A stretch of DNA of 64,000 bases. Origin: Periplaneta americana. Taxonomy: Eukaryota; Arthropoda; Insecta; Blattodea; Blattidae. The notes under the pieces were generated by a model. The model was not told the origin of the DNA. It did no database searches and saw only the letters and a program-made list of their open reading frames with translations. This document shows, one piece after another, positions 1 to 13,071 of this stretch. How positions within the stretch are numbered: the stretch's first letter is position 1; each line of letters starts with the position of its first letter. The stretch lies in assembly GCF_040183065.1 (NCBI RefSeq), contig NC_091123.1, forward strand, positions 9,101,001 through 9,165,000, written 5' to 3'. A program made the position numbers and the translations under genes.

Positions 1-117
1 GAAATTATTGTTTATAAAAATTCCTTGTTCCTTACTTCACTTCACATTCCACCATAATAGTGATAATGGAATATGATTTATGTTACCGGTACTGAACTCA
101 AAAAATAAACTAAACAA

Positions 118-1072
118 GAGGTGAGTACTGCCTCCCACCCACAGGACTGACTTAGGAAATGCCAGACTCAAATTCTACTGAACATTGTATTTCAGTTCAT
201 ACTAAATGGTAATTTAAACTGAGATTCTGTGAATTTAAGAATCATGTTATCAACATAAAAAAAATGTCACAAATATAAAGCAATGACTATGTGAATTTGG
301 AAAAACTTGAAATTTAAAATGGAGGACAAACAGATCTATAATTCGTTTTCTCTAGGACTCATCACAAAATTTGTATTTGCACCTTAGGAAAACACAAAGG
401 CAGGATGATGAGAGTGCGCTGTCTGACTATTCCTGGTAATTAATAAAGAATTAATCATGTTTATGAAGCCATGACGGGGTATTCTATGTAAAAATGGGAA
501 AGTAACACTAGCCAGGGAGGAGAGGCAGTGGAGTCCTGGCTGAGAGAGACACTAGTGGGTGAGGGCGATTGCAATACCTTCGGTCTGAATTTAGCATATC
601 AGTCACTGGTAGCATCATCTATCACACTGGACATTGGGCTGCCAGAATCCCAGTCCAACCACATCGGTCTCTCCCGGTGAGGTGAAGGAAGGATAAAGAA
701 CCGGAACCCTGGCTTTATGGAGAATAGTATAGGGAACAGAGAACACCTGGGATGGGTGAAGTTAGGTCTGGCTTGGTTGAGATGACAGTGGGTCATGGAT
801 AAAGGCACAAGTGAACTGTTGCTGCACTCATCATTCTCCATGTTGAACACCAGTAACCAAGTTCAGTCCATCAGCCTAATCAAATGGGTAACAGAACCAA
901 AGGTAGAATGATGAATCCTACCTAAACTATCTTCATGCCTCATGATTTTGCCTAAAGGTGCATATTGATAATTCCTCCATTCCCTAGTCTCATACCAGAT
1001 ACAGGCAGATTGGGATTCATACCAACAGTTGCATACAGATTCCGAGTCTGTTGAGCAAAGAATTTATCAACA
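118..1072. repeat. dispersed 0.95 kb repeat, copy A
   Basis: This stretch reappears in the same orientation at 7190-8162 with scattered substitutions and small indels. The core at 496-726 is nearly identical between copies (one single-base indel and one substitution seen), while the flanks diverge more. No convincing coding frame, terminal inverted repeat or target duplication was found, so the class is unknown. It may be a low-copy segmental duplication or an unclassified transposon. Confidence 0.85.
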
Positions 1073-1731
1073 ATCTGTGAATTTAATTTAACAGAAGTAT
1101 TCTTTCTCAAAGAAACTCAGCAGAGATTTAGGAAAACTTAAATCTGACTTTGGATAAGCTGGAGCTTATGGAGAACGAAATATGTTTCGAATTTTTCAAG
1201 TGTGAGTAGCACAGGTAATGAGGTAGCAAATAGGGACATCCCAGTTTAGAGCAGTGCATAGTCTCATATGCAGTGGTTTCTTTCGAATGATAAATTCTGA
1301 TCGTGTTCCTAATTCATTTGCGTCTTCATTAATTCTCGTTGGAGTTGTTGCATGTTCTGTTTGCACTCTTTACCTCACTATTTGACCTTTTCTGTATCTT
1401 TTCATTGTAAGAATTCAAATACATATGCCCTACTATGTATATAGTTTTTTATGGAGCTGTCTTCTGAGCTAGATGCCCAACATTTGTCAAGATTTACCGG
1501 ATGTTTTTCATTGTTTTGTTTTTCATACCAATGTCCCATTTTTTTATTTGTCTATTGTTACTAATGCCATCTGCAATAATTCTTGATTTACTTATTTCAA
1601 TATTCTATTTATTACTTCCAATATTATTTCAGATATTCAGGTTGATTTTTTTTTTTCTTTTTTTACTGTCTGAATATCCCAGACTAGGCATGATAGAGTT
1701 GATTAGACATGCACTTACTAGCTTGTGCACC

Positions 1732-1778
<47 letters not shown>

Positions 1779-1871
1779 TAATAATATAATAATAAATATT
1801 TTTAATAGATATTTTCCTTAATATATAGGTTTCTCTTCAACAAAACCAATTTGCTATCTTAAATTGGCTCT
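1073..1871. other. AT-rich, no gene seen
   Basis: No supported coding sequence. Contains an (AAT)n microsatellite at about 1732-1775. The open frame through it is pyrimidine-rich low-complexity sequence plus an Asn run and is not considered real. Confidence 0.6.
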
Positions 1872-2146
1872 CTAAACATTCCTATCTTGTGCATCTTCTT
1901 TTGACAGATTAAAATTTTGTAGAGAATATTTAACATTGTCTGTCCAAGTAGTCACTGGTCTTCCTTGTTGTCTTCTTTCTTCTACTTCCCAGTTGTATAT
2001 TAATTTAGGAATCCTCTCCATTCCCATTCGTTGTACATGTCCATACCACCGTAATCTTTTTTCCACTATTGTAGATATATCTTTTTCCAACTTCATTATT
2101 CTTCGAATCTCTGTATTGCGTATTTTCTCTATTCTTGATTTTCTTT

Positions 2147-2153
<7 letters not shown>
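1872..2153 (-). pseudogene. LINE reverse transcriptase C-terminal tail (relic)
   Basis: The minus strand reads an approximately 90-residue segment with the order EIRRIMKLE, RLRWYGHVQRM, RQQGRPVTTWTDNV. This is typical of the C-terminus of insect non-LTR endonuclease-reverse transcriptases (the 'WYGHV.RM ... GRP..W.D' pattern). The catalytic RT domain is absent. It is a dead fragment abutting an (AAT)n run at 2149-2182. Its sequence differs from the LINE family at 3440-5885, so it is probably a different element. Confidence 0.75.
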
Positions 2154-2186
<33 letters not shown>

Positions 2187-3439
2187 CCATCATCACAATA
2201 ATGTTTCCATACATCATACTGAATAATGATTGCTCTTTGAGGGCACAAAGAATTTACAAATTCTACAGTGCATTTCAAATTTATTTAAAATGATTGCATA
2301 TATTTTCATTGTTAGCAATGATATTTCAGCTTCACAAAGCAAGGCTATTTTCTTAGACAAAGCTGGATGAATTTCTGTGTAATATTTAAATTTAGTAGCT
2401 TTCAAGTGGAGTGGACATGTTACCTTTGCATACCAGTGACATGAGTTCAAATCTTTGCTAGTTCATGATTGGCGGTGGAGAAAGATGGTGGTAGGGTAGG
2501 TTTTCAGAGGTTATGTTTGCAACATCTGATCTACAACATTGGCACACTGCTACTAGAGGGGAATGCTCAACCATCTGCCATTGGGTATTAAAAGTTTCTG
2601 TCACGGAATATGCTTTTGTACCTATATCCCATTACTGGTTGAATTGTGACATTGTAGGTTGAGCGTCACTTTACTTACACATGATTTATTTGTATTTGTT
2701 TCAAATAATTTCTGGATGCAATGCATACCGCATTGTGGATGCTTAGTGATTTGAAATGATGATTCTTTAAATAAATATACATTGAGTTTCACATATCAGT
2801 ATACCCTCATATTGTCATCTGTCAGCTTTTATCTGATGCTTTCATTACTGTCATTCTCAGTGGTTAGTGGTCACCATGGATATAAAGTTGGTAGGTTCAA
2901 TGATGATAAAATCCTTCTCCTATATAAAAGTAAAGGTGAGGGTCCTGTTTCGTAGATTTACAACATGTCTTGTAAGAGGGATTGAGGCAAAATTTGTCGA
3001 CCATGTCTCGTTCACTGAACTCTGACTCTGCAGTTCAAAGCATTATTTAATAAAATACTGCTACTACTATTTTCGGTACTACATAATATGCTGCCTCATA
3101 AGAAAAGTAATTATTTTCTCTGTGAACTCTACCAATATAAGATTCTCAAGATATGTATCTATAGACCAGTGATTCCCTAATTTTTTGAAGACACAGCTCA
3201 CTTTTGAGTGAGATAATTGTTTGCAACACCCACTACAGTACTTCAAAAAATACAAATCTCTGTAAAATCGAAAATGATAGTTTTACTCAGAACCTTTGGA
3301 TATTACCCAAAGAGTGACGAAAATAGAAGTACGATATATGACGTGGAATATTATGTAAACATCATTTCCTGCACTTCGAACTATTATCGCTGCAGAAATA
3401 CTTCAATGCAAATCAAAAATGATACTTATGCTATCTGTT
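2187..3439. other. non-coding, unassigned
   Basis: No gene, terminal repeats or RNA gene recognised. It is moderately AT-rich, and all frames are short and lack any recognisable motif. Confidence 0.5.
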
Positions 3440-3595
3440 ACCGACTATTCCAATTAATCGAACTAGTTTCTTAGGAATACCAAATTCAATAAGAATATTA
3501 TATAAAACCTCTCTTAACCGAGTCATATGTCTTTTTGATATTCATGAATAACAGATGTGCTGTACCCTTATACTCCCGCTTTTTCTCCAATATCT

Positions 3596-3858
3596 TTTTT
3601 TTGTTTAGTTGATTATTTAACGACGCTGTATCAACTACTAGATTATTTAGTGTTGATGAGAATGGTGATAGCGAGATGGTATTTGGCAAAATGTGGCCGA
3701 GGATTTACCATAGATTACCTGGCATTCACCTTACAGTTGGGGAAAACCTCGGAAAAAACCCAACCAGGTAATCAGTGCAAGCGGGGATCGAACCCGTGCT
3801 TGAGCGCAATTGCAGACTGTTAGGCAAGCTCCTTAACCAACTGAGCCATGTCGGTGGC
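3596..3858 (-). mobile_element. tRNA-derived SINE nested in LINE, with 13-bp target duplication
   Basis: The minus strand starts GCCACCGACATGGCTCAGTT (A-box-like), carries a B-box-like GGGTTCGATCC near 3788, and ends in the family tail 'cgacgctg...ttaaataa' complement plus an A-rich end. It is flanked by ttctccaatatct at 3583-3595 and ttctccagtatct at 3859-3871, a 13-bp duplication with one mismatch. It interrupts the LINE reverse transcriptase reading frame exactly at these repeats. Related copies lie at 6571, 44025 and 61032. Confidence 0.92.
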
Positions 3859-5105
3859 TTCTCCAGTATCTGTCAAATACAACAAATCTTATCAATAGTT
3901 GATCTATTACGTCTAAAACCACACTGATGAGTCCAATAATTTCATCTACATGTGGAGTTAATCTTCTCAAAAGAATATTGGATAACATTTTTTGTATGAC
4001 ATCAACAAAAGTGATATTTCTGGAAAGTTACTACAGTTAGTCTTTTCAACATTCCTAAAGATATGTACAATTATGAACTCCTTTCATTGTTCTGGTTCAA
4101 TTTCCTTTTTCCAAACAGAAAGTACAAGCTTATAAGTTTTACTAGATAATGCATTTCCACCCTCTTGTATTAATTCTGCTGAAATTTGATAGATACCTGG
4201 AGACTTGTACTTTTTCAGCTTTTCTATCGCAATTTCGACATCAGAAAGTGTGGGTTTGGGTATAAATAGCTCAATAGTTTGTATTTGAATATCATCCCGA
4301 TCATTTCTATTTGGCCTATGTACATTTAGTAGTTGCCCAAAATAGTTTTTTCATCTGTTCAGAATGGAATAAGCAACTGCAAGCAAGTCACCATTCTCAT
4401 CCTTTATGACGTTAATCCTGCCTAATACCTTTCCTCAAATTCCTTTATGGCCTTATATAAATCTCTAATATTTTTTGTTTTTATTCTTACTATTTGTTTC
4501 TACCTCATTCAGTTTTTCCTTCAAATAAACTCTAATTTTGTTTCTAAGTGTATGACTTGCTTCCTGTCTTTCAATGAAATAATAATCTCTTTTCTCAACT
4601 GGATCCTGTAAGAATTTCAATTTTGCTCATTTTCTTCTTTCTACTACAATGCAACAATCTTCATCGAACCATGGTTTCTTTTTCTTAGTTTCAAAATAGC
4701 CTATGCTCTGCTCAGCTGGAATTTTGATGTTATATCTGATACTTTCTCACTCATTATTAATTTTTAATTCCTCCTCAACTTCACCGGAACTTTCTAAAGT
4801 TGCAAAGCTGATAATGTTGCTTAGTTTCATTGTCTATCAATTTCAGAATATTGAATCTCCTAATATTAACTTGTTGCTTTACTCGCTTGGCTACTGATAG
4901 TCTTTCTCTTAGTTCATCAATTATCAAATAATGATCGGAATCAGTCTGCCCTTCTGAAGGATCAAATATCTATTATATAAGTATGTCTTCGTTCATCTAT
5001 CGAGTTGTGATCTATTTGGTTGTGTGTCAATCTATCTGGAGAAGTCCAAGTATATTCATGTATACCCTTGTGCAGGAATATTGAACTTTTCACAAATAAA
5101 TTTTT

Positions 5106-5693
5106 TTATGTAGCAAAGTTGACTAACCTAACTCCATTATCATTAGAAGTTATGTGTAGACTCTCTTTTCCAATAGTCAGTTTAAAAATATCTTCCCATC
5201 CTACTTTAGCATTGAAATCCTCCAATAAAATGTTCATGTGATATCTAGAAAACTGATCAAAAGTGTTTTCTAATTCCTCACAGAAGCTTTCTATTCTATT
5301 AGGGCGTGTGCATTTATCACTAGATACTGCACCATCTATCCTCAAGTACTAAATACGATAACCTGTCACTGATAAATTGGACCTTTTTTATTGCTGATTT
5401 TATTATTTTATGAATAAAGAATTCTGATCCTAATTGGTGATTACTGTTTCCATTCTCATAGTAAAAGTACAGTAATTGCCTATTGGTGATATGCCATTCC
5501 CATCTAACCTAACCTGCTGTAATCTCATAAAGTCTATTCTATATCCAGCTAGTTCTTTTGCTACTAATGTTACCCCTCCTGTTCTATAAGGACTCATGAC
5601 ATTCCAAGCACTAAATTTCATAACCTTACTCCTTTGCTGTGGTGGTCGCACCAAAGAATCAGTCCCATTCCAAGGCTTATTTTGGTGTTTCAT
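5106..5693 (-). pseudogene. LINE apurinic-type endonuclease domain remnant
   Basis: Two overlapping frame pieces (5430-5693 and 5106-5345) resemble the N-terminal endonuclease of insect LINEs. The upstream piece starts with 'KFSAWNVMSPYR' and includes 'RLQQVRLDGNG', where intact relatives have an active-site Q-E pair ('VQEVRWD'). Here the acidic residue is replaced by Gln (QQ), consistent with decay. The downstream piece has the 'DFNAKVG' motif. A frame disruption lies between about 5345 and 5430. Confidence 0.8.
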
Positions 5694-5886
5694 AACAAGT
5701 TTTTTTTATAGTGATGGGTTGTTAGCCCTTCGCCCAACCCCCAAGCTGGAGGATCATCCCTTATTGGCTGTCCGCGACTGCTTATTCAATATATTCGCAG
5801 CTACCCTCCATATTTGGAAGCCGTCTACTCTATCTGCAACCTGAGGATTCACCATGCTGTGGTGATAGGGACCCATAATTCACGGG

Positions 5887-6570
5887 ATTTGACATCTATC
5901 ACATTAATTATTTTTTTATTTCATAAGTACTAAAACATGTTGCTTTATGTTTCTAAATAGAAAATAAATGTATGTTAATAAGACATTTTTTTTGTTTCAT
6001 TTGTAAATCATCTTGCGACCTTCTTCAGCTCTTTACAGCAATTAAAATAGTGAACTGTAAAATGGTGGATGATAAGCTTGCAATGTCAGAAATTCCAATT
6101 TTATGGTACTGGGAAATACCCATAGTACTCAACAATAGAATATCAGCACAGATAGCAGCAAGAACAAATGAACATTGCATTGTCATGAACGAGACATGAT
6201 TGGCAATTTGCATCCTGAAAAATTTAATTCACTTATCATTTACATCACTTACCTCTGAAAGAAAGCTTTGTTGCTGGCTCTTATCTGTCCTGTTCTTGGA
6301 ATTTGTGCTCAGTGGCTGGAAGCTAATTCTGGGGGGGGGGGGGGCTTGACTCTAATGCAAGTGTGATACTCTAACATATAAATTGATAATCTACAAATCT
6401 GAGACGAATTTAGTGTAAATTAAGCTTTTTGGGCAAAACTGATTTTCACGAATACATATCTCCAGAAATTACAAATGACCAATACCCACAGCAAGTCATT
6501 TTAGAGTAATCAATAACTTAAAATCCAGATTTCACAATTTAAAGTGTACGGATACCAGACCTGTATTTCC
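5887..6570. other. no gene seen; G14 homopolymer
   Basis: Unassigned AT-rich sequence. A 14-base G run lies at 6331-6344, unusual for this region. Confidence 0.5.
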
Positions 6571-6775
6571 TTTTTTTTTCTTGGTTATTTAATGACGCTC
6601 TATCAACTACTGGGTTAATTAGCATTGATGGAATTGGTGATAGCAAGATGGTATTTGGTGAGATGAGGCCCAGGATTCGCCATAGATTACCTGTCATTTG
6701 CCCTACGATTGGGGGAAAAAAAAGTAATAGCTCAAGTGGGAATTGAACCCATGCCCAAATGTAACTAAGGATCAG
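6571..6775 (-). mobile_element. SINE relic, same family as 3596-3858
   Basis: This shares the 3' part of the SINE (tail complement 'ttatttaatgacgctctatcaac', the 'gatagcaagatggtatttgg' block) and a degraded B-box-like segment. The 5' tRNA-like head is eroded. It is more diverged than the nested copy. Confidence 0.8.
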
Positions 6776-7189
6776 CAGGTAAACCAGATCTATACTATAA
6801 TTAGTTTTGTGTACTGAAAATATTCATAATAGATACTGCACGCTTCAAATTCGATTGAAATAAATCTGACATGCAGACAGTTATATAATATGGACTTGTA
6901 CAGTACCAAAGAAACCTGTTTGGAAAATGTCTCAGATGAGCGATGTCAAAGGCAACTGACAAGAACTAATTGGACTTCAATTCCTGCACGAATCAAGAAC
7001 TCAATATTAAATCCAGAGTTGCTTCTCTGGGATCCACTCCTGCTAACTCGGGGCATCTCCTCTTATGCTGGTCATGCTCTCATATGTGGAAACCTGTAAT
7101 AAATTCCAATGCATCATATCACCACATTCTCTCGAATCTGTGAACACAAAGAAGAAATCATACATTTATATCTGTGCAAAAATAGACAT
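6776..7189. other. no gene seen
   Basis: Unassigned AT-rich sequence between a SINE relic and the second copy of the 0.95 kb repeat. Confidence 0.5.
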
Positions 7190-8162
7190 GAAGCAAGTAC
7201 TGCCTGCTGCCACACAACTGATTTAGAAAATGCCAATCTCATGTCGCACTGAACACACTATTGGAGTTCTGTCCATAGTGAGTGGTGATCTGAACTGCAA
7301 TTCTGTGAGATTAAGATTCATGTCACCAACGCAAAAAATTTTATATATATGAAGAAACGACTATGTGAATTTGGAAGAACTTTAAATTTAAAGTGGAGGA
7401 CAAAGAGATCCATAACTCATTTTCTTTAGGGCTCATCACAAAATTTGTATTTGCACCTTAGAAAAACCATAGGCAGGATGATAAGAGAGTGTGTTGTTTG
7501 ACTATTTCTGATGATTAATAAAGAATGAATCATGTTTATGAAGCCATGACGGGGTAGTTATGTAGAAATGGGAAAGTAACACTAGCCAGGGAGGAGAGGG
7601 CAGTGGAGTCCTGGCTGAGAGAGACACTAGTGGGTGAGGGCGATTGCAATACCTTCGGTCTGAATTTAGCATATCAGTCACTGGTAGCATCATCTATCAC
7701 ACTGGACATTGGGCTGCCAGAATCCCAGTCCAACCGCATCGGTCTCTCCCGGTGAGGTGAAGGAAGGATAAAGAACCGGAACCCTGGCTTTATGGAGAAT
7801 AGAACAGAGAACAACTAGGATGGGTGAGGTTAGGTTTGGCTTGTATGAGATGACAGTGGGTCATGGATAAAGGCTTCAGTGAACCATTTAACTGTTCACT
7901 GCTGCACTCATCATCCTTCATGTTGCACACCAGGCCACCAGTAACCAAATTTAGCCCATCAGCTTAATCAAATGGGGGAACAGAAGCAAAGGCAGAATGA
8001 TGAATCCTACCTAAACTATCTTCCTGCCTCATGGTTTTGCCTAAAGGTGCATATTGATAATTCCTCCATTCCCTAGTCTCATATCAGATACAGACAGATT
8101 GGAATTCATACCAAAAGATGCATACAGATTCCGAGTCTGTTGAGCAATGAATTTATCAACAA
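7190..8162. repeat. dispersed 0.95 kb repeat, copy B
   Basis: Second copy of the repeat at 118-1072, same orientation. The near-identical core lies at 7570-7801. Identity stops near 8162, where both copies leave the shared 'gaatttatcaacaat' segment. Confidence 0.85.
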
Positions 8163-8724
8163 TTTACAAAGAGATGTCGTCTCTAGCAGAAACCGTAGAA
8201 GTAATGTTACCAACGTTTTAATAGTAGTATAATTGGAAGGAAGTGCACGCTCCTATCTCTTTATCTAATCCATCCTAACCTTGCCACAGTCCTCAACTTC
8301 CTGTATTTTGGTCAAGGGTAAATACTAGTTTTTATTCACATGCAGTGTTTCTGCACTTTGGTCCAGCGAAAATGCTCGTCTTTATTGACAACTAGTTTTA
8401 CAGTGTCGCCATTTATAATGTTGGGAGATCGAATGAAAGGAAATGTCTAAAAAGAATGTTGCCAGCATTACAACAGTAGTTTCTCATTGGCTATGTTAAC
8501 AGACGATCATTTACTGCATCGTGGCATTGATAGTTACAGTGAAGGCAAAGGTAGATTGACAGAATAATTCTAGAAGTAAAGCACATGGTAATAGAGGACA
8601 ATATGCTGAGTTCTTGGCAATGAAGCCATCAGCTCTCTTGCTCTCCAATATAGGAGAGTGATGTAGCAAAAAGTATAACCGTTTTAATGTAGGCACCATA
8701 TTTTTATGTTATGGCGGTTATATC
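8163..8724. other. no gene seen; short internal repeat
   Basis: Contains two related segments near 8310-8345 and 8350-8395 (each roughly 'tttggtc...aaatactagt/aatgctcgtc...tttatt'). No coding support. Confidence 0.45.
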
Positions 8725-8965
8725 ACCTACACACAACCTGCCGTTGGTTAGCGGGTCAATATGACCTAGCCGGGAGGACTGTCAGACAACTCCACCGACC
8801 ATATCCCCTCTGCACCACTTAGGGGACGCTTATGCATGCCATGGCAGGTCAGCATGCTAAAATGGCATTTCCTCCATTTTGATGGAACAGTTATACCGCT
8901 GTGATTCGGTCCCCAGAGCCTCGTTTGTTAAAAACAGGTTGCACCACGGGAAGGTGAGGATGGGT
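8725..8965 (+). repeat. GC-richer block ahead of a LINE RT relic
   Basis: This 240-bp stretch is richer in GC than its surroundings and ends shortly before the LINE RT relic that begins near 9060. It looks like the 5' leader of a retroelement whose middle has been lost. That link is an inference from position only. Confidence 0.4.
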
Positions 8966-9059
8966 TTTGAGTAGGAGAGGTATGAAATGCACTTCACTAC
9001 TCCTTGCAACCCTAGAGGACGACATAAGCTCTTCAAAAACTGTTATGTTGAACAAATGG

Positions 9060-9680
9060 ACTGCTGCAGGGAGATCCTCTAATTCCTCTCTTAGTCAATA
9101 TTGTAACAGCAACATATACCAAAGACAGCTGATGAGACAGTCCAGAAGCAATATTATATATACAGTGATGATAAGATGCTGCTACCAAAGACACCAGAAG
9201 ACTTACAAGAAATATTTAATAGTTGTGTAGGCTGGACAGATAGAAATGGACTAATAAATAAGGAGAAAATAGTCCAAGTGGTTTTCCAAAGAGAGAGAAA
9301 CTTCTCTCCGAAGAGAAAATAACATATGGAACCGAAGAATTGGATGCTAGGGAGTGACTTTTCAATCTTCGGGAAAGGTTTTCAATATATATGTGAGAGA
9401 GAAGGCAACTACTGCAACCCAAGCTACTAGTGATATTTTACATTTAAAAAAGCTATGATTAGAGACAGCCATGAAATTGTCTGAAACGAAAATAATAACC
9501 ACTCTGACGTATGGCATCTGTATCATATAAGGAAGGATACCTAAAGAAGAAGGACCTAATAATATGAGAAGGCTAAAGGGCACGTTCCTAACAAGAGTGC
9601 TGGCAGTTTTAAAATTCACCTGACCCAGTTTAGTGTATTTACTCACAAGAAAAGAATTCTTGATAATTATGTAGGCCTAG
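9060..9680 (+). pseudogene. LINE reverse transcriptase relic (frameshifted)
   Basis: Joining frames shows YSDDKMLLPKTPEDLQ, where the YSDD stands at the position of the RT catalytic YADD motif. This is followed by WTDRNGL, TYGTEELDA, AMKLSETKI, TLTYGI and a C-terminal PSLVYLLTRKEFL, the usual order for an insect LINE C-terminal RT segment. Several stops and frame changes make it non-functional. It belongs to a different subfamily from the 55.7 kb and 57.3 kb elements. Confidence 0.75.
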
Positions 9681-9756
9681 TAGGCATTGGCCAGGGTGTA
9701 TTTCGGCAATAAAGGTCCAGGCCACATACATTACCATTTAAGTTACATTTTGAAAG

Positions 9757-9801
<45 letters not shown>

Positions 9802-12800
9802 TTTTCACAGTGACTGACATAATATTGCCAGTGTCTTTACACTGTAATGGGAAATTATCTGGACCTTTTTTGGGTGATGGTTTTACTAATTACTAAACGT
9901 TTTGTTAAGGAGCTATGGTACTTGCTGCTGCTGCTACCTACTGACGGTTACCAACTTGTAATGGAGAATCACTTCAATGGGACAGACGTTGACTAGTTTA
10001 CACCACCATTGCTATCACAGGCAGAAGCTGGATTGGAAATGTGGAAATCACTCATCGGGCATCTGTAATTATTACAAAAATAAATAAAAGCATTTCCAAT
10101 GGCAAAGTATTAACTGTAAACATATATGTACCTATAATAAAATTCGTTATTAAAACTGTTGTTGAATAATTTTTCCTTACTTTCTTAAATGAAAACGTTC
10201 ATGTAGGCCTAAATATTTTTTTAATAATGCCACCAGGTTGTCCTTCGACATTTCTGGTCTCCACTCCTGGTAGTAGCTTAGATGCAACTCACATCTGAAC
10301 TTGGGGGAGTTACACTACCCCGATGATATGATAGAATGATCATTATTAGGCTATGTGGTGCCAGGAGAGGTCTTAAATCTAAACTTAACCTAAATTCCAG
10401 ACAATGAACTAACATAGGAATAATACCATTTCAAGAAAAAATTCTTATGCTGTAACCGGAAAAAGCGACTTCAGAATTCAGCATAAGTACATATGTCGTT
10501 ATTGTTTTATTGAATTATTTATTTTTGGTCTAGGGGACATATCTTTTTTATGTACTTGTTTATTTATCTACCCTTGTGTCATCTATAAAAAAACATGTGT
10601 TTTAATTATTTGGTCTTCATTTATCTACCCTTGTGCCATCAATATAAAACACGTTTTTTTTAATTATTTTTAATTTGCTGTCTTTGTATACAGGTACTTA
10701 CGCCGTACTCCGAAGTATAGTTTGCGGAAATCGCTTTCCGCACCGATCACCTCATGAACTGTAGCCAGATGCTCCGACTACTTTGACCATGACGCAGACC
10801 TAGGCCTAAATATGTACTATTACATTCTCACTGACAATGCACGCATAGCTTCAATAATTGCTGTTAAATGCAGTCAGTAGATCTATTACTCCCTGAGCAT
10901 CTGTAAATAGAAATACACACATGAAAGATTATCTCACTCATTTTATTTTGTGTCTTTTCGTTGACATACCTAAAACGTACATAATGATTCCAATGCATAA
11001 TTGTTACCACAAGTACAACCACAATTAGTAATATTATGGACTAATTATTTCTGATTGTGTAAATATTACGTATCCACAAAATACCATGTTTATTTTAAAT
11101 TTAGACAAACGACGCAACGAGATAACAACAGCTCTGATCTCTCCATTCAGTGCTGCCAACTGCGGTGTACGGAAAGTCGCCGAACAGTAGTTCAGAAATC
11201 GCTAGATTCCTTATTATCAATAGAGAAAGTGTTACTTTCGTCACTGTAGGGTGCTGAAAAAGTCGTTAAATCCCTATTTAAGCAATGGAAAAATTAAAGA
11301 ATATTGTCTCCATAAAAGAGTTAAAAATCTCCATATTTAGCGCCAAAGTCGCTACATTGGCGACACTGGTTCTAGTCAGAGTCACCACCCTTCAATACAA
11401 AATTATGGAAATTTAGTCTAGAATTTATCAGATTTTCCATTGAATTAACGCATCGAAAATGTAAAATAAAATATTAATAATAATTTCATACTAATAAATC
11501 TTTGTACAACACTAAATATAAATAAATAAGCACTCAATCACTTCTCACATAGAAGGAGATGAATTTCACAGCCTGACAGCATGTACACCTTCACCTGTTC
11601 ATTACGACATACCAACATGACTGATCGCTATTGTAGGCGGGAACTTTGAAACAATAGTAAGAATGTAGTTATTATTTCTACTGTGGACATCGCCGTTTCT
11701 GTTTTTCAGCACATATTCTAGTACGTAAGGCAGAACTGCTTGCGTCTGAACCGAAATTCTTTCCACATCTAAATAGGAGACGTCAATATCATCAAATTCG
11801 TTGTTCCACGAGATGAATGATTTTTAATGCGATATGTTGTCAGCATTGCTGTGTGTGACGTCACTGTAATGGCTGAAAAATGAACGTTCCTCCTTCCCAC
11901 CCCCCGGGCATTTCGAAAACCTCGTTATATTTTTATTTTTTGTTTCGCACTACTTTTCATTGTTTTTCATTACTGTAATTTCAAAATACTTTGTACTACA
12001 TGTTTTCATATAACTATGTTGCTCTTGTTTTGTAAAAACCTGTAATTACTTAAGAACATGATCGTGCATCTTACAATTCTACCAATTCTACTTCACAAAA
12101 TGTATAGCTTATTAAATCCTTAATATTAAACTTCATCTCCACCAAAAACGTCCATATATTCGACCATAGGCGATGACTCTATGGATGTTCAAGGGCGAAG
12201 AATCCACAAGATAATGTGTGATCTGCACCAGGGGTGGTGCCAGAAGGGGAGCTTTGGTGGGCTGGAGCTTTCTCTTAAACCCCTTAACATGAAAATGAAT
12301 ATTATGTGAATAGTCAATATGTATTGTTCAGCAATTTCACGAAAAAGTAATTGCTTAAAATAATGCGTAATAATGACTGCATGATGAACTTTCCAAGAGT
12401 AGGCCTCTATTATGAACTAATTTGATTCAACCCAATGGTATAAAGAACGTTATAATTAAAAATTATTGAGTCAGTTTTTATCGCCTTTCTTCCCGTTGGG
12501 CAATTATTGTACATGCGTATGTATGTATATTTAGTCAGCAGTCCAAAAACTGGTTGGAACCTAATAAGTGACACCAACGAAGCATCACTTATGAGGCAAC
12601 TAAGTCACGAGATAAGAGGGTAGGGTGGTCAGTTCCTTTCCCCCTCCATTGCATGCATTGTTGACTATATCATCAGCCCTCCATATTAATTTTTGGGTCA
12701 GGTACCACAGATAATAATGGACCCTTTCCATGTTAAAAATGTCAAAATCGCTATTTTTAGAATGAAAATAGAAACATGTTTTAACTTACTCTAGCTAGAA

Positions 12801-13071
12801 CCAGAAATAGTTTTCTTCCACAGTTGCTATGCACTTAATCGTATTATATAAAAAAAATTATGATTTTTGAAAATTAAAATCAAAATCAATGATTTTTTTT
12901 TAATTTAAATCAGATTTTTTGTTTCAATAATTTTTTTACTGGTATTTAAAACTTTTAATTCATTTTTTTTAATTGGATTTATTGAAGGAAACAAGGTATT
13001 GCTAATAAAAAATCACACCAATGATCAAAAAGGAGTTAATTTTTTTCCAATTTTAAGTTAAAAGAACATAC
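9681..13071. other. long non-coding stretch with minor repeats
   Basis: No supported gene. It holds an (AT)n microsatellite at 9759-9795, a short direct duplication at about 10545-10665 around 'tttatctacccttgtg', and a weak possible MITE at 11148-11368 (see rejected items). The rest is unassigned AT-rich sequence. Confidence 0.5.

Larger units (their letters stand above)
3440..5885 (-). mobile_element. decayed non-LTR retrotransposon (LINE), 3'-truncated, split by a SINE
   Basis: Read on the minus strand from about 5885 to 3440, this shows a 5' leader, an endonuclease-like domain (MKFSAWNVMSPYR at 5590-5610; LLEDFNAKVGWEDIF near 5190-5240; HEYTWTSPD near 5045) and a degraded linker. It then reads the start of the RT domain (ILEKKREY ... 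NIKKTYDSVKRG, then VLYNILIEFGIPKKLVRLI ending near 3440). Stops and frameshifts occur throughout. The YADD catalytic segment and 3' end are missing. The family encodes an endonuclease plus reverse transcriptase; the clade was not assigned. Confidence 0.85.

Noticed and set aside
11148..11368. Possible hAT-type MITE with ends CAGTGCTGCCAA and (reverse) CAGTGTCGCCAA
   Set aside because: The flanking octamers (tctccatt and gttctagt) do not match, and the inverted similarity is only about 12 bp.
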